Of a stretch of 64,000 nucleotides of DNA, positions 12,701 to 23,125 are shown piece after piece; position 1 is the stretch's first letter, and each line of letters begins with the position of its first letter. A program made the translations under genes and the position numbers. The notes under the pieces were generated by a model. That model was not told where the DNA came from, did no database searches, and saw only the letters and a list, made by a program, of their open reading frames with translations. This DNA is from Sipunculus nudus (Eukaryota > Annelida > Sipuncula > Golfingiida > Sipunculidae). The stretch is from positions 19,429,839-19,493,838 of the forward strand of contig CM049316.1 of assembly GCA_026874595.1 (NCBI GenBank), in the 5' to 3' direction.

Positions 12701-15700
12701 TCCGAGATGGTCGCCTAATTGTGGTTTGACTATATCAAGGGTCTTACAACAGTTCGGCCGTACATTTTTAACTTTAAGTGCTTTGACTTACACGGTGCTA
12801 TTCAATATAATTTGAAATTACTAAATTTGTTTTTCATCTAAATCAACATAATAAGACAGGGAATTGAGACTATACGTTTTGTATAATTTTTTATTCATTA
12901 ATATTGAAAAAGAAGAGAAAAAGTCAAACTTTCTAAATAATTAGCCTAATGTTGAGTTAAATATAACCAGTCATAAATTTTTATTTACTAGTGAGTTATA
13001 AAAAGCAAAGGGCCTATATGCATCATGGATATAATCAACGACAGGCCTCATAAAAAGATAAGAAACCGAGATTCAAAACTTCTTGGCCTGGAGTGAACTT
13101 CGGTGAACACGCTTTGATCTATGCCCTGCACTTGTTTCATCTACTGCCATTTACTAATGAGTGATGTAATGCACTGGTTTGCGCAAGTCCCCCCCGCTAC
13201 TTCTGACCAGGCAAAGTTTATTCTGCCCTTAGTGGTCGCATAATCGAGGTTTAGGTCACTGGTTGTGGCCAAAAATAAGTGGTCGTAAAAAACAAAAACA
13301 AAAAAGAGGTGCCCGCTATTCCGAGGTTAAATTTATCACATAAAGAACGAAAAAATCTGGACCATGAAAACGTGGTCGTAATTTCGCGGTGGTCGCTATA
13401 CTGAGGTAGTCGTTATGTGAGGTTTTACTGTATTATTGTAGTGTTATTTACCTACAAATCAGATTATAGTGATAAGAGATAACTTTTATTTGAATACACG
13501 CAGAACGAACGATTAATTTATTTTACCTGACGGTGAAATTTGGTAATTAGTCTTTGAAACTTATGATAGACATTTTTTAATAACCGTCTTATTTTTCGCT
13601 AACGCCAGGTAGCACACGTGAACAAAGAGAAAACTCCTAGATGCAGCCTGCGCATGCCCTGAAAAGCCGCAACATATTGTATACGTCTGGTGTGAAATGG
13701 ATTAACCGACCAACAAAGGACCGTGTGGCCACCAACTGTTTCCATATCTCCCTTATTATCCGATCAGGGTTCATGCCTATAACGTGCTGTTTATTTTATG
13801 CCCACTTACCGTCGACATTTGACTCCTGTCATACAGTTAATGTTATTCTTCAGTGATTGAAGACTGATAGATTTTCAATGATGGCTGTAGAAAAAATAGT
13901 TGGTTATGCTTCACTTTGAGTATATGGGGTCCAACAATCGTTGTGAGAAAACACCCAGTAATTTTAACATTTTAGTATTAAAATGTTTTACAGAACTGTA
14001 TACTGGATGAGGAATTTTAAAGGATAAAATAAAGAATAGGAAATAAATAATGGGTAATAAAAATTGTATGAACATTTTTTTTTTTATTTTCTTGGACCGA
14101 AACTCTTTGGCGCTAGGCCAAATATCAACACAATTAAGTTATCCACACATCAGACCTGACATTATACAAAATGTAGACTGCACTACTTTGTACCCGTTTT
14201 TCCTAATTTAATGGAAGCTAGAAGATGACATACTTATGCACGAGTTTTACTACCTGGAGAAGTTTCTATGTTACTACCTGAAAGAGTTTTCATGTTGCTA
14301 CCTGGAGGAGTTTCTATGTTACTACCTGGAGGAGTTTCTATGTTACTACCTGGAGGAGTTTCTATGTTTCTACCTGGAGGAGTTTCTATGTACTACCTGG
14401 AGAAGTTTCTATGTTACTACCTGAAAGAGTTTTCATGTTGCTACCTGGAGAAGTTTCTATGTTACTACCTGGAGGAGTTTCTATGTTACTACCTGGAAGA
14501 GTTTCTACGTTACTACCTGGAGGAGTTTCTATGTTACTACCTGGAGAAGTTTCTATGTTACTACCTGAAAGAGTTTTCATGTTGCTACCTGGAGGAGTTT
14601 CTATGTTACTACCTGGAGGAGTTTCTATGTTACTACCTGGAGGAGTTTCTATGTTACTACCTGGAGGAGTTTCTATGTTACTACCTGGAGAAGTTTCTAT
14701 GTTACTACCTGGAGGAGTTTCTATGTACTACCTGGAGAAGTTTCTATGTTACTACCTGGAAGAGTTTCTACGTTACTACCTGGAGGAGTTTCTATGTTAC
14801 TACCTGGAGAAGTTTCTATGTTACTACCTGAAAGAGTTTTCATGTTGCTACCTGGAGGAGTTTCTATGTTACTACCTGGAGGAGTTTCTATGTTACTACC
14901 TGGAGGAGTTTCTATGTTACTACTTGGAGGAGTTTCTATGTTACTACCTGGAGAAGTTTCTATGTAACTACCTGGAGGAGTTTCTATTTTACTACCTGGA
15001 GGAGTTTCTATGTTACTACCTGGAAGAGTTTCTACGTTACTACCTGGAGGAGTTTCTATGTTACTACCTGGAGAAGTTTCTATGTTACTACCTGAAAGAG
15101 TTTTCATGTTGCTACCTGGAGGAGTTTCTATGTTACTACCTGGAGGAGTTTCTATGTTACTACCTGGAGGAGTTTCTATGTTACTACCTGGAGGAGTTTC
15201 TATGTTACTACCTGGAGAAGTTTCTTTGTTACTACCTGGAGAAGTTTCTATGTTACTACCTGAAAGAGTTTTCATGTTGCTACCTGGAGGAGTTTCTATG
15301 TTACTACCTGGAGGAGTTTCTATGTTACTACCTGGAGGAGTTTCTATGTTACTACCTGGAAAAGTTTCTATGTTACTACCTGGAGAAGTTTCTATGTTAC
15401 TACCTGAAAGAGTTTTCATGTTGCTACCTGGAGGAGTTTCTATGTTACTACCTGGAGGAGTTTCTATGTTACTACCTGGAGAATTTTCTACGTTACTACC
15501 TGGAGGAGTTTCTATGTTACTACCTGGAGGAGTTTCTACGTTACTATCTGGAGGAGTTTCTATGTTACTACCTGGAGGAGTTTCTATGTTACTACCTGGA
15601 AGAGTTTCTATGTTACTACCTGAAAGAGTTTTCATGTTGCTACCTGGAGGAGTTTCTATGTTACTTCCTGGAGGAGTTTCTATGTTACTACCTGGAGGAG

Positions 15701-18700
15701 TTTCTATGTTACTACCTGGAGAATTTTCTACGTTACTACCTGGAGGAGTTTCTATGTTACTACCTGGTGGAGTTTCTACGTTACTATCTGGAGGAGTTTC
15801 TATGTTACTACCTGGAGGAGTTTCTATGTTACTACCTGGAAGAGTTTCTATGTTACTACCTGAAAGGGTTTTCATGTTGCTACCTGGAGGAGTTTCTATG
15901 TTACTTCCTGGAGGAGTTTCTATGTTACTACCTGGAGGAGTTTCTACGTTACTACCTGGAGGAGTTTCTATGTTACTACCTGAAAGAGTTTCTACGTTAC
16001 TACCTGGAGGAGTTTCTATGTTACTACCTGGAGGAGTTTCTATGTTACTACCTGGAAGAGTTTCTATGTTACTACCTGGAGGAGTTTCTATGTTACTACC
16101 TGGAAGAGTTTTCATGTTGCTACCTGGAGGAGTTTCTATGTTACTACCTGGAGGAGTTTCTATGTTACTACCTGGAAGAGTTTCTATGTTACTACCTGAA
16201 AGAGTTTTCATGTTGCTACCTGGAGGAGTTTCCGTGGGTGACAATAGTTCATGAAACAGATGAGTGAATCGTCAGCATGCTTAGTACTATATACCCTCCT
16301 GGAAACAGGGTTGTTAGACCACCCCAGGACAAGTGCAATCTCAAAATATAAGAATAATTTCAAGAACTAAAGAGTTGGACAAAATTGACGTTCCAATCAC
16401 CATAGGCGCTCTGTTTAGAGAAATCTTAGTCTTCATGATTTTATCAAGGTCTTTGACATCATGATTTTACAATGTTCTTTGACATCATGATTTAACAGAG
16501 TTCTTTTCCATGATGATTTTATCAAGTTCCTCTGCAAAGATCCTTGTCATTATTGATTTTTCGAAAATAGTTGCCATTTTTTTCTAAGTTCCTTTCTTTT
16601 TTTTTGCATAATATGCATGAAGTCTAATAAAACTTACCCTAACACGTGATGTTCCGTGTTGATTGCCCATATCTGAGGAGTCCCATTCATAAAAGAGTCC
16701 AGATATTTCTTTTCTTAGGTACTGTGGCATGCGGGCCTTAGATACAAGAGAAGACAAGTTTGTATCGGTGTCTAATGATGATCACAGGCTGAGATGATAT
16801 AACAAGAGCACTTTACTATAATGTAGAAAAAATCACCCAGAAGCTTGAAACTGCGTACAGATCTAGTTATTAGGAGTTGGGAACATTCCCCGTGCATGTT
16901 CCATGCTGATGTTAAAGTTGCATTTGGTTCTGAAACGTAGTCGGACTGTTGATGAAAATGAACACCTTTCTTCATAGGCACTAACTATTTACGGGTTGTA
17001 TCACTGTGACCATCCTTTTCTGAGGAGAAGAAGTATATGGACTCGAATTTTGCTTCAGTCTCCTGTATATTTAGAGAAACAATGGGCGTCATCAGTTATA
17101 TGCTTAATAAGCCTGTATTGTACGACTTCGTCTCAAGACTAGCTATTCAGCAATGGATGCCACGAAGCAGGCATTCTCTCAGAGTCACGGTTCGTTTGTA
17201 ATTGCAGAATGCCAACGGCTGGTAAACCTCTTCAGGTCAGAAAACAGAGTTCCAGCCGGAGGGAAGCTGAAGTCTTGGACAAGAGAAGATACAGACGAAA
17301 ACATGGAAACTCAAGCTGTTGTAGCTCACTCAATGCATGTAAACTGCAGCTGGAACGTGCCACGCGAGATGTCTAAGGACGGGACATTGTTTAGGTAAAA
17401 GGAAACGGAAAACCAGGTGAAGTGGTATTTTTGTTCTCTAGAGAACTATTGCTCTTGTTGTTTACAGGACAGATATACCTAAATTTATGTCATAGAGACA
17501 TAACGTCCTTTACTTGCAGACCACCGTCAATGTCAAAAGAGTTACTTCCTTAAGTGATGACTGACAGATTGTATTAAAATGAAACTCATGAAAATTTTAC
17601 AGAATGGTGTTGGGAATGGTGGCTGTGCTATAAATATTTCGAGTACCTTTGCAATACTTTGATTGGGTATATCTATTTTAGCTGTAAAGGGGGACATGTA
17701 TACGTCAGTTAAAATATATAAATATAATCTTTCCCGTAATATTTAACTGCTTTTCATCTGTTATATTGTAGAAATACAGACATTTGGCTTAATTCTTCCC
17801 TTTTCTTTTTGTTTTTATTTGTACTTTATACAAGGAGTTGACTGACTCATGATCGTCTTCTCCAGTTATCAACAATACCATAATAACATAAGGTTGAATA
17901 CTAAATCATCCATTTCAATTTATACTAAATCTAAATATGCTTAACTTTTGAAGTAATATAAGATAATTTAAATATTCAACTATTCAATAGATGGGCATAC
18001 ATGTGAAAGCGACAATAACGGTTTGTAAGTCCACCTTCTTCTTGTTTTAATCAACAACTTCAGGAAAATTGAAGCTTTTGTTAAATCTTAATATCTAAAT
18101 CATTTCTTGGAAAATGTCGGATAATTATGTTTTGGATACATGCTAAAAGCTGGAAAAATACAAATAAGTCGCATGGTAAAATTCTATTAAGTGTAAGGAG
18201 ACCAGCGATATTTTCTTTAATGTACCTGTTCATATTTATTCTATTGGGATGTATAGTTACATAACAGGCAATATCTTAATTAGCTTTCATTGCATCTTTG
18301 CCAAATGTTCAACAATAACAATTTCTCATGGAATAATGGTAACCTTCAGAACTAACTACAGATGTACAATATGTTTCCTGAGAGAATATAGCCAAATAGG
18401 GAGGTCTAGGTGCCTATATTATTAAGTGTTAAGCTTGAATGTGTTTCTGTGTAGTATTAAAATTGACAATAAAAGAATGAAAAGTTATATGAATATTTTG
18501 GTCGATGAAATTTTAAAGGTATGTGAACATTTTATTAATAAAATTTAAAAAGATATTTCTGCGTGGGTCTTTGATGCATGTGTACGGGTGTTAACCCGTT
18601 GCCTCAAATATTTCAAAAACATTCAAATGCCCACGTCAAATCAAACGTAGATTTTTCGTTCTTTTCTGATAAGGTACAACTGTTATCCATCAAGACAACG

Positions 18701-20506
18701 GTTTCCTGCGGTTCACGGGTTGATATGCTGATTCAGTGTTGTATGTTTTGCCTCTTACAGCGTGTGTTATCACCTACAGGTGTGTACGGGATGGTAATAG
18801 GACCGAAGGGGAGCCCGCTAAGGGCTGGTTGCCAATAACATTTCACTCACGGAATTACGTACTTCGTTCGTTTCTTTTGTAACTCTTCATCATTCTGGAG
18901 CATGGGGTTGACACTCTAATGGAATGTTGTAATATGTTGGTGCTTTTGTACAAGAGGTTCACAGTGAGTTGCTTTCTGAAGTGTTTTGTAACAGGCCCGC
19001 TTTCTTCATCATGATCACCAGAACAAATGAAGACCGACCTTATTTTGTTCAGCCATTTATGAACTGACTGGTAACGTTAAAAGTGAAAGATCAAACACTT
19101 AATATTACATAACTTGGGTAATATCCAAAAGAAACTATAGTCCCTGCCATATCACTCTATACCATTTGTCACATAGCCTTCCGATTAAGTAAAAACATAC
19201 CACAGTAAAAATTCCACCAGTCCCAAAATGACATACAGTAGCTACCCCTAGTAATAAAATCCAAGGTCAGCGTCCATCAAATTATCATTAGGGTAATAGA
19301 TGTGCTAGTGGAACTAATTACAATTTGTTAAGCTATTACTTTATCGTCTTGGAGAAAACAGCATAACAGCATAATTAATGGCCGAGCTAAAATTTTTGGT
19401 CGGAAACATAAGGAGAAGAAACTGAATGGTAAATCATCATATGTCGCCCAACATTAAAAAAAACAAGAATAACAACAGTAAATGACTAATATTCAATGCT
19501 TAGCCACTCTGTTTATATTCCCGTTAAAACTCACGCTTTACATATTTCTCTTTATACATGCTGATCTTTCGTTCTCATTTTTACCACTCGCACAGTAACT
19601 TCATGTAAAAATTTTGACCCTATTTCTACCATTATTTCTATACCATTTAGGCCGTTAATTAATATATATAAAGTAGGTTTCCTGTTGCATTTCGTGCATT
19701 GGTATTTCCTACCTGTTTTTTGTAACGTTCGCTGAGCTCTAGCTAAAATAATCTACCATATCTGATTTTTTTAGATGTAATAAATCACACAAATCTACAG
19801 TTTTGCAGCTGCTTTCAGCATCATTATATGTGATCAGTAAACTTTACACCTTCAGCCTCCTTAGCTTTGGCAGCAGGACAAGGCCGACTTTAGCGATGCT
19901 TCTCTGGCACAATGTGTACATTTAGCGCTAGCTACCAGAGGCAACCGAATGAGCCAAGGTTTAATACAACACATCTCCACGCCTGCAAATATTTACTTCT
20001 AGTTATAGTGACATACATTTCTGTACAGCTATGAGGACAGTAATACATTAATACTGAAATCAGTATCAATTTATGTATTATTTATGCATTAAAGAAGGAA
20101 TGTATGACCTTACATCTCAATCGGTACGCTAAAGTTTTCGATTAGTGCTCATTTTAATCTGTAAATTGATAAATAATAGTCAAACAAGATAAAAGACATT
20201 TCCCCCGACCAGATATGTAAAATTATTTCCTAAACCGCTAACTTTTGCATCAAGATTAAATTTTTCACTTTTTTGTAATTACGTAAAGTGATACCGCATT
20301 ATTTATAAATCACTAAAAACCGCACGTTTAGACGGATAGGTTTAGGTTCAGATAGTACGCCTACTGGTGTTTTATTATATTAGTATTCTACACCATATGG
20401 AAAATCTTCCTGACAAAGCTTGATTTACCTTGTAATTGTTGATTCCAGTAGCATAGTTATATGACGGACTCGGAAAGCTGAAGCTGTTACTCCTGGGCCG
20501 GAACAT
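2558..20506 (-). CDS. Unrecognised multi-exon gene, 5' part, membrane-segment protein (partial)
   Basis: This is the span of a split gene read right to left; it leaves the window on the left. Best-supported exons are 20429-20506 (ATG, 26 codons), 16638-16736 (33 codons), 6028-6087 (20 codons) and 2558-2729 (57 codons plus one base). All junctions before the last are phase 0, so the exons join in frame in any order-preserving combination. The product would start with a Ser/Pro/Tyr-rich cytosol-like segment, continue with a Tyr/Trp/Asp-containing and a Gly/Ser/Tyr-rich segment, and reach one hydrophobic segment preceded by Arg-rich sequence, as in a single-pass or type II membrane protein. I do not recognise the family. 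Introns are large (up to about 10 kb) and hold the 24-bp minisatellite and several MITEs. Short candidate exons at 19713-19742 and 9556-9609 are listed separately. Confidence 0.6.
4040..4150. other. CpG-rich island with competing exon readings
   Basis: A locally GC- and CpG-rich patch in AT-rich surroundings. On the minus strand 33 codons (LPWRRVAHLAASD... ) are open in phase 0 between a weak AG and a GTGTGT donor, which would fit the minus-strand gene. On the plus strand a strong Kozak ATG (GCGCCATGG) encodes MATPQ and meets a perfect GTGAGT donor. The two readings exclude each other and neither is proven. Confidence 0.3.
5419..5621. mobile_element. hAT-like MITE with G tract
   Basis: The left end reads CAGGGGCGGATCCAGG and the right end, reverse-complemented, CAGAAGCGGATCCAGAGG, an imperfect inverted repeat around a 203-bp body that contains a G17 tract near the right end. 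CAG-type ends are usual for hAT elements. The flanking 8-mers do not match, so the target duplication is not demonstrated. Related ends occur at 1296 and 28209-28422, each also beside a G tract. Confidence 0.5.
6028..6087 (-). CDS. Gly/Ser/Tyr-rich exon, minus-strand gene
   Basis: On the minus strand an ATTTTACAG acceptor is followed by 20 codons reading SSGGGSSYGSYGRSGLGYGS and a GTGAGTAT donor. It is exactly 60 nt, phase 0 at both ends, and CpG-rich against its AT-rich surroundings. The Gly/Ser/Tyr repeat suggests a flexible, disordered linker. It could be spliced in or out without changing frame. Confidence 0.7.
6288..6350 (+). CDS. Possible first coding exon (MAALKNGFAKLGE...)
   Basis: An ATG in good context (AAAAATGG) opens 21 codons that end at a GCT|GTAAGT donor; the peptide is amphipathic and basic (MAALKNGFAKLGEIKLINLA). 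No convincing phase-matched continuation was found. The acceptor after the (CT)n tract at about 6757 leads quickly to a stop in that phase. It sits inside an intron of the minus-strand gene. It could be chance. Confidence 0.25.
6698..6756 (+). repeat. (CT)n microsatellite ending in an acceptor-like TTGCAG
   Basis: About 25 CT dinucleotides end in TTGCAG, which makes a very strong mimic of a polypyrimidine tract plus 3' splice site on the plus strand. No exon that fits it is supported. Confidence 0.9.
6841..7083 (+). CDS. Unassigned small ORF, 80 codons
   Basis: Starts at ATG just after an AG/GT-rich stretch and ends at TAA. The C-terminal half is basic with a Gly/Pro/Tyr-rich end (TPGYGRGPGFYRP), and the region is richer in GC than its flanks, so it reads more like coding than most frames here. 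No family is recognised. An upstream acceptor (GTGTCTAG at about 6896) would give a shorter exon in the same frame. It may be an old exon, a retrocopy or chance. Confidence 0.25.
   Translation: MWTLDYVKFLISLKLAVSRAYLPTGKYYDKHREMYILGLRPAKRACTRGEVVKQKLRCLTRFHETSQTPGYGRGPGFYRP
8943..9034. repeat. Two-copy direct repeat, about 39 bp
   Basis: The word CCCCGGCCACTYCGCAGCAG followed by TCAGCTGGCCTGCCAG occurs twice in direct tandem with one substitution. The frames through it give duplicated QQSAGLP peptides, an artefact of the repeat. No gene is recognised in 8.5-9.2 kb. Confidence 0.7.
9556..9609 (-). CDS. Candidate phase-0 exon, minus-strand gene
   Basis: On the minus strand 18 codons (IKEEYLDDAQNRSGSSSV) are open between an ACCACAAG acceptor and a GTTAAG donor; both sites are weak. 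The frame stays open leftward into a longer version that starts at 9655 after TATATTTTAG (33 codons plus one base, WDDSSLAKSIV...). That version would break the phase-0 pattern of the neighbours. The acidic, Ser-rich peptide resembles the other cytosolic-looking exons. Either version may be real. Confidence 0.35.
10570..12420. mobile_element. Candidate inverted-repeat DNA element with GGTTCC-type subterminal repeats
   Basis: The left end CTCTTAGAAAAAAAGGGTTCC and the right end, read inverted as TCTCAAAAAAA...GGATCC, resemble each other. Both ends are packed with inverted GGTTCC/GAACC words (10585-10650 and 12200-12400). The interior is AT-rich with no transposase frame. No target duplication could be fixed, and two separate fragments cannot be excluded. 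Confidence 0.4.
12647..13430. mobile_element. pogo/Tigger-like nonautonomous element with TA duplication
   Basis: The left end CAGTAAGCCTCGGAATTGCG and the right end, reverse-complemented, CAGTAAAACCTCACATAACG form inverted repeats that continue into shared GCGACC/GTGGTCG words. Both ends are flanked by TA (12645-12646 and 13431-13432), as expected for Tc1/mariner/pogo insertion. CAGTAAAACCTC-type ends are typical of the pogo/Tigger branch. The 784-bp body has no transposase frame. It lies in a minus-strand gene intron. Confidence 0.8.
14240..16232. repeat. 24-bp minisatellite, about 83 copies with higher-order structure
   Basis: The unit is CTACCTGGAGGAGTTTCTATGTTA with a few recurring variants (GGAGAAG, GAAAGAG..TTTTCATGTTG, TACGTTA). 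Because 24 is divisible by 3, several frames stay open through the array: plus-strand LPGGVSML and EEFLCYYL repeats, minus-strand ETPPGSNI repeats. Some exceed 500 codons. No start context, flanking coding exon or composition supports translation. The TTTTCATGTTG variant recurs at intervals that are multiples of 24. It lies in an intron of the minus-strand gene. Confidence 0.97.
16434..16562. repeat. Imperfect tandem repeat, about 27 bp x 5
   Basis: The pattern CATGATTTTATCAAGGTCTTTGA recurs with substitutions at about 27-bp spacing. It is close to, but unrelated in sequence to, the 24-bp minisatellite. Confidence 0.7.
16638..16736 (-). CDS. 33-codon exon, minus-strand gene
   Basis: On the minus strand a good pyrimidine tract and acceptor (CTTCTCTTGTATCTAAG) is followed by 33 open codons and a perfect GTAAGTTT donor. 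The peptide starts ARMPQYLRKEISG, continues LFYEWDSSDMGNQ and ends HGTSRVR. Phase is 0 at both ends and length exactly 99 nt, matching the 20429-20506 exon on one side and 6028-6087 on the other. Composition (Trp, Tyr, Asp, Met, no stops) looks coding. Family not recognised. Confidence 0.65.
17153..17398 (+). CDS. Unassigned ORF, 81 codons
   Basis: ATG to TAA open frame on the plus strand with even composition (AECQRLVNLFRSENR in the middle). No family is recognised, no splice context is obvious, and it lies in an intron of the minus-strand gene. It may be chance or a transposon remnant. Confidence 0.15.
   Translation: MDATKQAFSQSHGSFVIAECQRLVNLFRSENRVPAGGKLKSWTREDTDENMETQAVVAHSMHVNCSWNVPREMSKDGTLFR
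17400..19712. other. Intron of the minus-strand gene; nothing recognised
   Basis: AT-rich unique-looking sequence without convincing exons, inverted-repeat elements or arrays. Confidence 0.5.
19713..19742 (-). CDS. Candidate 30-nt microexon, minus-strand gene
   Basis: The minus strand has a GATTATTTTAG acceptor, ten codons LELSERYKKQ, and a CAG|GTAGGA donor. It is phase 0 at both ends and lies between the ATG exon and the 33-codon exon, so it would add a short charged helix in frame. Such short matches can arise by chance over a 4-kb intron. Confidence 0.35.
20429..20506 (-). CDS. First coding exon of the minus-strand gene
   Basis: The minus strand has an ATG in the context CCTCACATGTT, then 26 codons beginning MFRPRSNSFSFPSPSYNYAT and ending GINNYK, then an AAG|GTAAAT donor. 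The peptide is Ser/Pro/Tyr/Asn-rich and basic at the start, with no signal peptide, which fits a cytosolic N-terminus ahead of the membrane segment at 2558-2729. Exit phase is 0, the same as the next exons. The upstream minus-strand sequence (20507-20600) would hold 5' UTR. Confidence 0.65.
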
Positions 20507-20639
20507 GTGAGGTGTTTCCTAGGGCTCACCGACACCGATCAGTTCATGGTTCAGACAGGAGAATTTTTCTTCGTTTCCTTAACTTGAATTTCTTTTTTTT
20601 TCGGTGTTGCTCTTGATTTCTTGTTTTCTGTGTTTGCTT

Positions 20640-21710
20640 ATCAGACATAGATAGGAGCAGCTGGGCTCATCATCAGCCTCCGTCCGGCCACGTTATGTTC
20701 TGCCAGCCCGAGTCCCGTACTCGTAAGAATGTTACCTAGGATGGCTTTCCAATGTTCTGTTAAGACCCACCCTGTGTAGAATGCAATAAAATTCAGCATC
20801 CACATGTAATAACTGCACAGCAAAGGATTGTCCAAGTGCAGTACTGAGGTTTAGGTGCCGGCGAGCCCCTGTTTGTGATATACCTCCCGTTTCCAGTGGC
20901 TCCTTCAGTACGACCCCTGTCTGAACTCCCGCGGGCACCTGTTTTACAGGTATATGCAAGGTATATGCAAGGTATAAGCCAGGTAAAATAGGCCCCCTTG
21001 GCCCCCGCAAGCAGGACTTATGGATGCAATATGTATCGCGGGCAGGGGCAAGTGGACCGGCGCGTACAAAAATCAAACCCTTGGGCGGAGAGGGGCACCG
21101 CCTCGCGTACACATGGAGGGTGGGATATGGAAGGTTGGGCGCGAAAACCAGCCCCGCAGGTATGATTCCCTATCGTATATCACCATGGAGACACGTGTTG
21201 TGTTCAGCTAATTATAGCATGTGGAGTAATTATAACAGGTGGCGCTCTCGTTGAGGGCAACCAGAGGTTATTGGAGGGTGTTCCGATGCAGGAAGACGGA
21301 GTGAACGTCATGAAGAGCTGGCTGACGGACAAATTATCTATCAGTCTTCACAAAGGAAACGGAGTCCGATTCAAACCAGGCGCAAACCGTTGCGACAACC
21401 AAGAAAAATAATATCACTGGATCTAAGATATTACATCTGTGGAGAAGTTCGAGTAGCATTTGCAGAAGATCAGAGATATGTCTTAACCAACGCCACTATC
21501 AGAAGAACTAGACCACAGCCACTGTCAACAAAATGGAGCTCGAGCGATCGTGAAAACGTCAATACACGGCTTCGTGAAGTTCGAACTTCTACTGACTGCA
21601 TCATCAATTTAATAATGAAGTATCGAGGGCTGTATTCATTTTTCAAGGAAATCGAACCAGCTGCACGGGTCAAGAAGAGATGGGGTTATTACGACAAGAT
21701 CACGTGACAT
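20640..21710. other. GC-rich patch upstream of the minus-strand gene; no gene recognised
   Basis: About 1 kb with clearly higher GC than its surroundings and many CpG. It lies just 5' of the minus-strand ATG exon, so it may hold its promoter (inference). Open frames on both strands (for example 21390-21707 plus, basic) match nothing I know. Confidence 0.35.
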
Positions 21711-22813
21711 GCATCCTCTCCATTGTCTCCAGATATCATAATACTTTTATCTGACGGTCGTGTGATTCTGAAAGATGTTGCGGACAACCGCTGGAAAGAC
21801 GGAGAGCACGTTACTCAGTTGACAACTAAGAGTATGTAACTTGTATGATCTGTCGGATACATCGTGTATGACACATCGTCCTCTCTTCCAAAACAAGGTA
21901 AGTCATTTTTACTGGAAATTAATACTTTTATAGAGCACAATATTTTCAGTTCACCATACCAACTCTTCGCTTTTACATAAAGGCCAAATTCTGTCCCTAT
22001 CAGAAGTCGTGTTTTTTTCTATAATCAGTTTCCATTCTTTTAGTGTAAGACTATTGACTTGTATTGGCTCTATATATTATGTGTTTTTTAGAGTAAATAA
22101 TGACATAAGTATTATCAAATATTATCATGCAGAACGTATATTTCGAATTTTTCTTTATAGAGATCTAAATATAAACTAGTAATATAGATTCAAAGGAGGA
22201 TTTTTAGTCAGAACTTTATATATTTGTAATTTGAGTTTGTGAAATAAGATTGTGTTTCTGATAAGCGGAGTCATAATCAAACCATTTTGAGGATAATGGA
22301 ATAAACAGGTCTGTACCCCTTACAGTTACACAAATGTATTATCTAATTAATATGTAATACATCCGGTTGATGTATGGAAATGTGTGTGTATCCTTTAAAA
22401 TTACATAATAAGATGAATTGCTATTTAAGGTAAATGACCGACTGTCCCTGAATCTGGTCTTGATAACTAACACCAGACACAACATCTGATCTGATTCTAA
22501 TCCTGCCTAGTACCAGGGGAAGATGAAACTCCCGTACGTAGATAAAAACTATTGAGTGACAGGTGATCCTCTGATCAACAACAGGCCTGAACACACCTGT
22601 CGTTTCTTCATCCATGGACAGGTGGCGCAATAGTTTAAAGAGCACACTAATTTCTCGCTTGGTCCCCAGCTTTCTTTGCGAGCGCGCATGCAGTGGATTT
22701 GGAACTAAGTTTTCTCTTATCTACTGAACTAAGTTTTCTCTATCTCTTTTGTGCATTCCTACAAAAAGTTAATTTTGATTTTATTCAGATACAACTATTT
22801 TTAATTTTACAAA

Positions 22814-23125
22814 TGGTTCTCAGGCACCACCCCCCTAATTTTAAACCCCCTGCATAAAAAAATCATTTTGATTTTCAATGGAAACTTAGCAATTTTGAGC
22901 TCCAGCCGCTCGGACATTTCTTTCAAGAAGATAAAATCATACAAATTTGATAACATTTCATTTATTATGTATCGCTTTTACTTGTTCAGCAAAATGAATG
23001 TGTTATTATCATACTTTTCCCTTATCATTAGACATTTATATCGAAACATACAAAAAAATTAAAAAAAAAAAAAAAAAAAAACCGCCCGCCCGCATTGATT
23101 TCTGAAAAAAAGTGCCTGAGAACCA
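22814..23125. mobile_element. MITE with 14-bp perfect inverted ends
   Basis: The ends TGGTTCTCAGGCAC (22814-22827) and GTGCCTGAGAACCA (23112-23125) are perfect inverted repeats. The 312-bp body has a C-rich left side, an A21 tract and no coding. A diverged relative in the opposite orientation lies at about 27450-27560 (shared ATGCAGGGGGTT..AAATT and TTGAGAA words). The target duplication is not clear. Confidence 0.7.

Noticed and set aside
14411-16267. 618-codon open frame and its antisense 507-codon partner
   Set aside because: Both run through the 24-bp minisatellite, whose unit is divisible by three and stop-free in several frames; no coding context.
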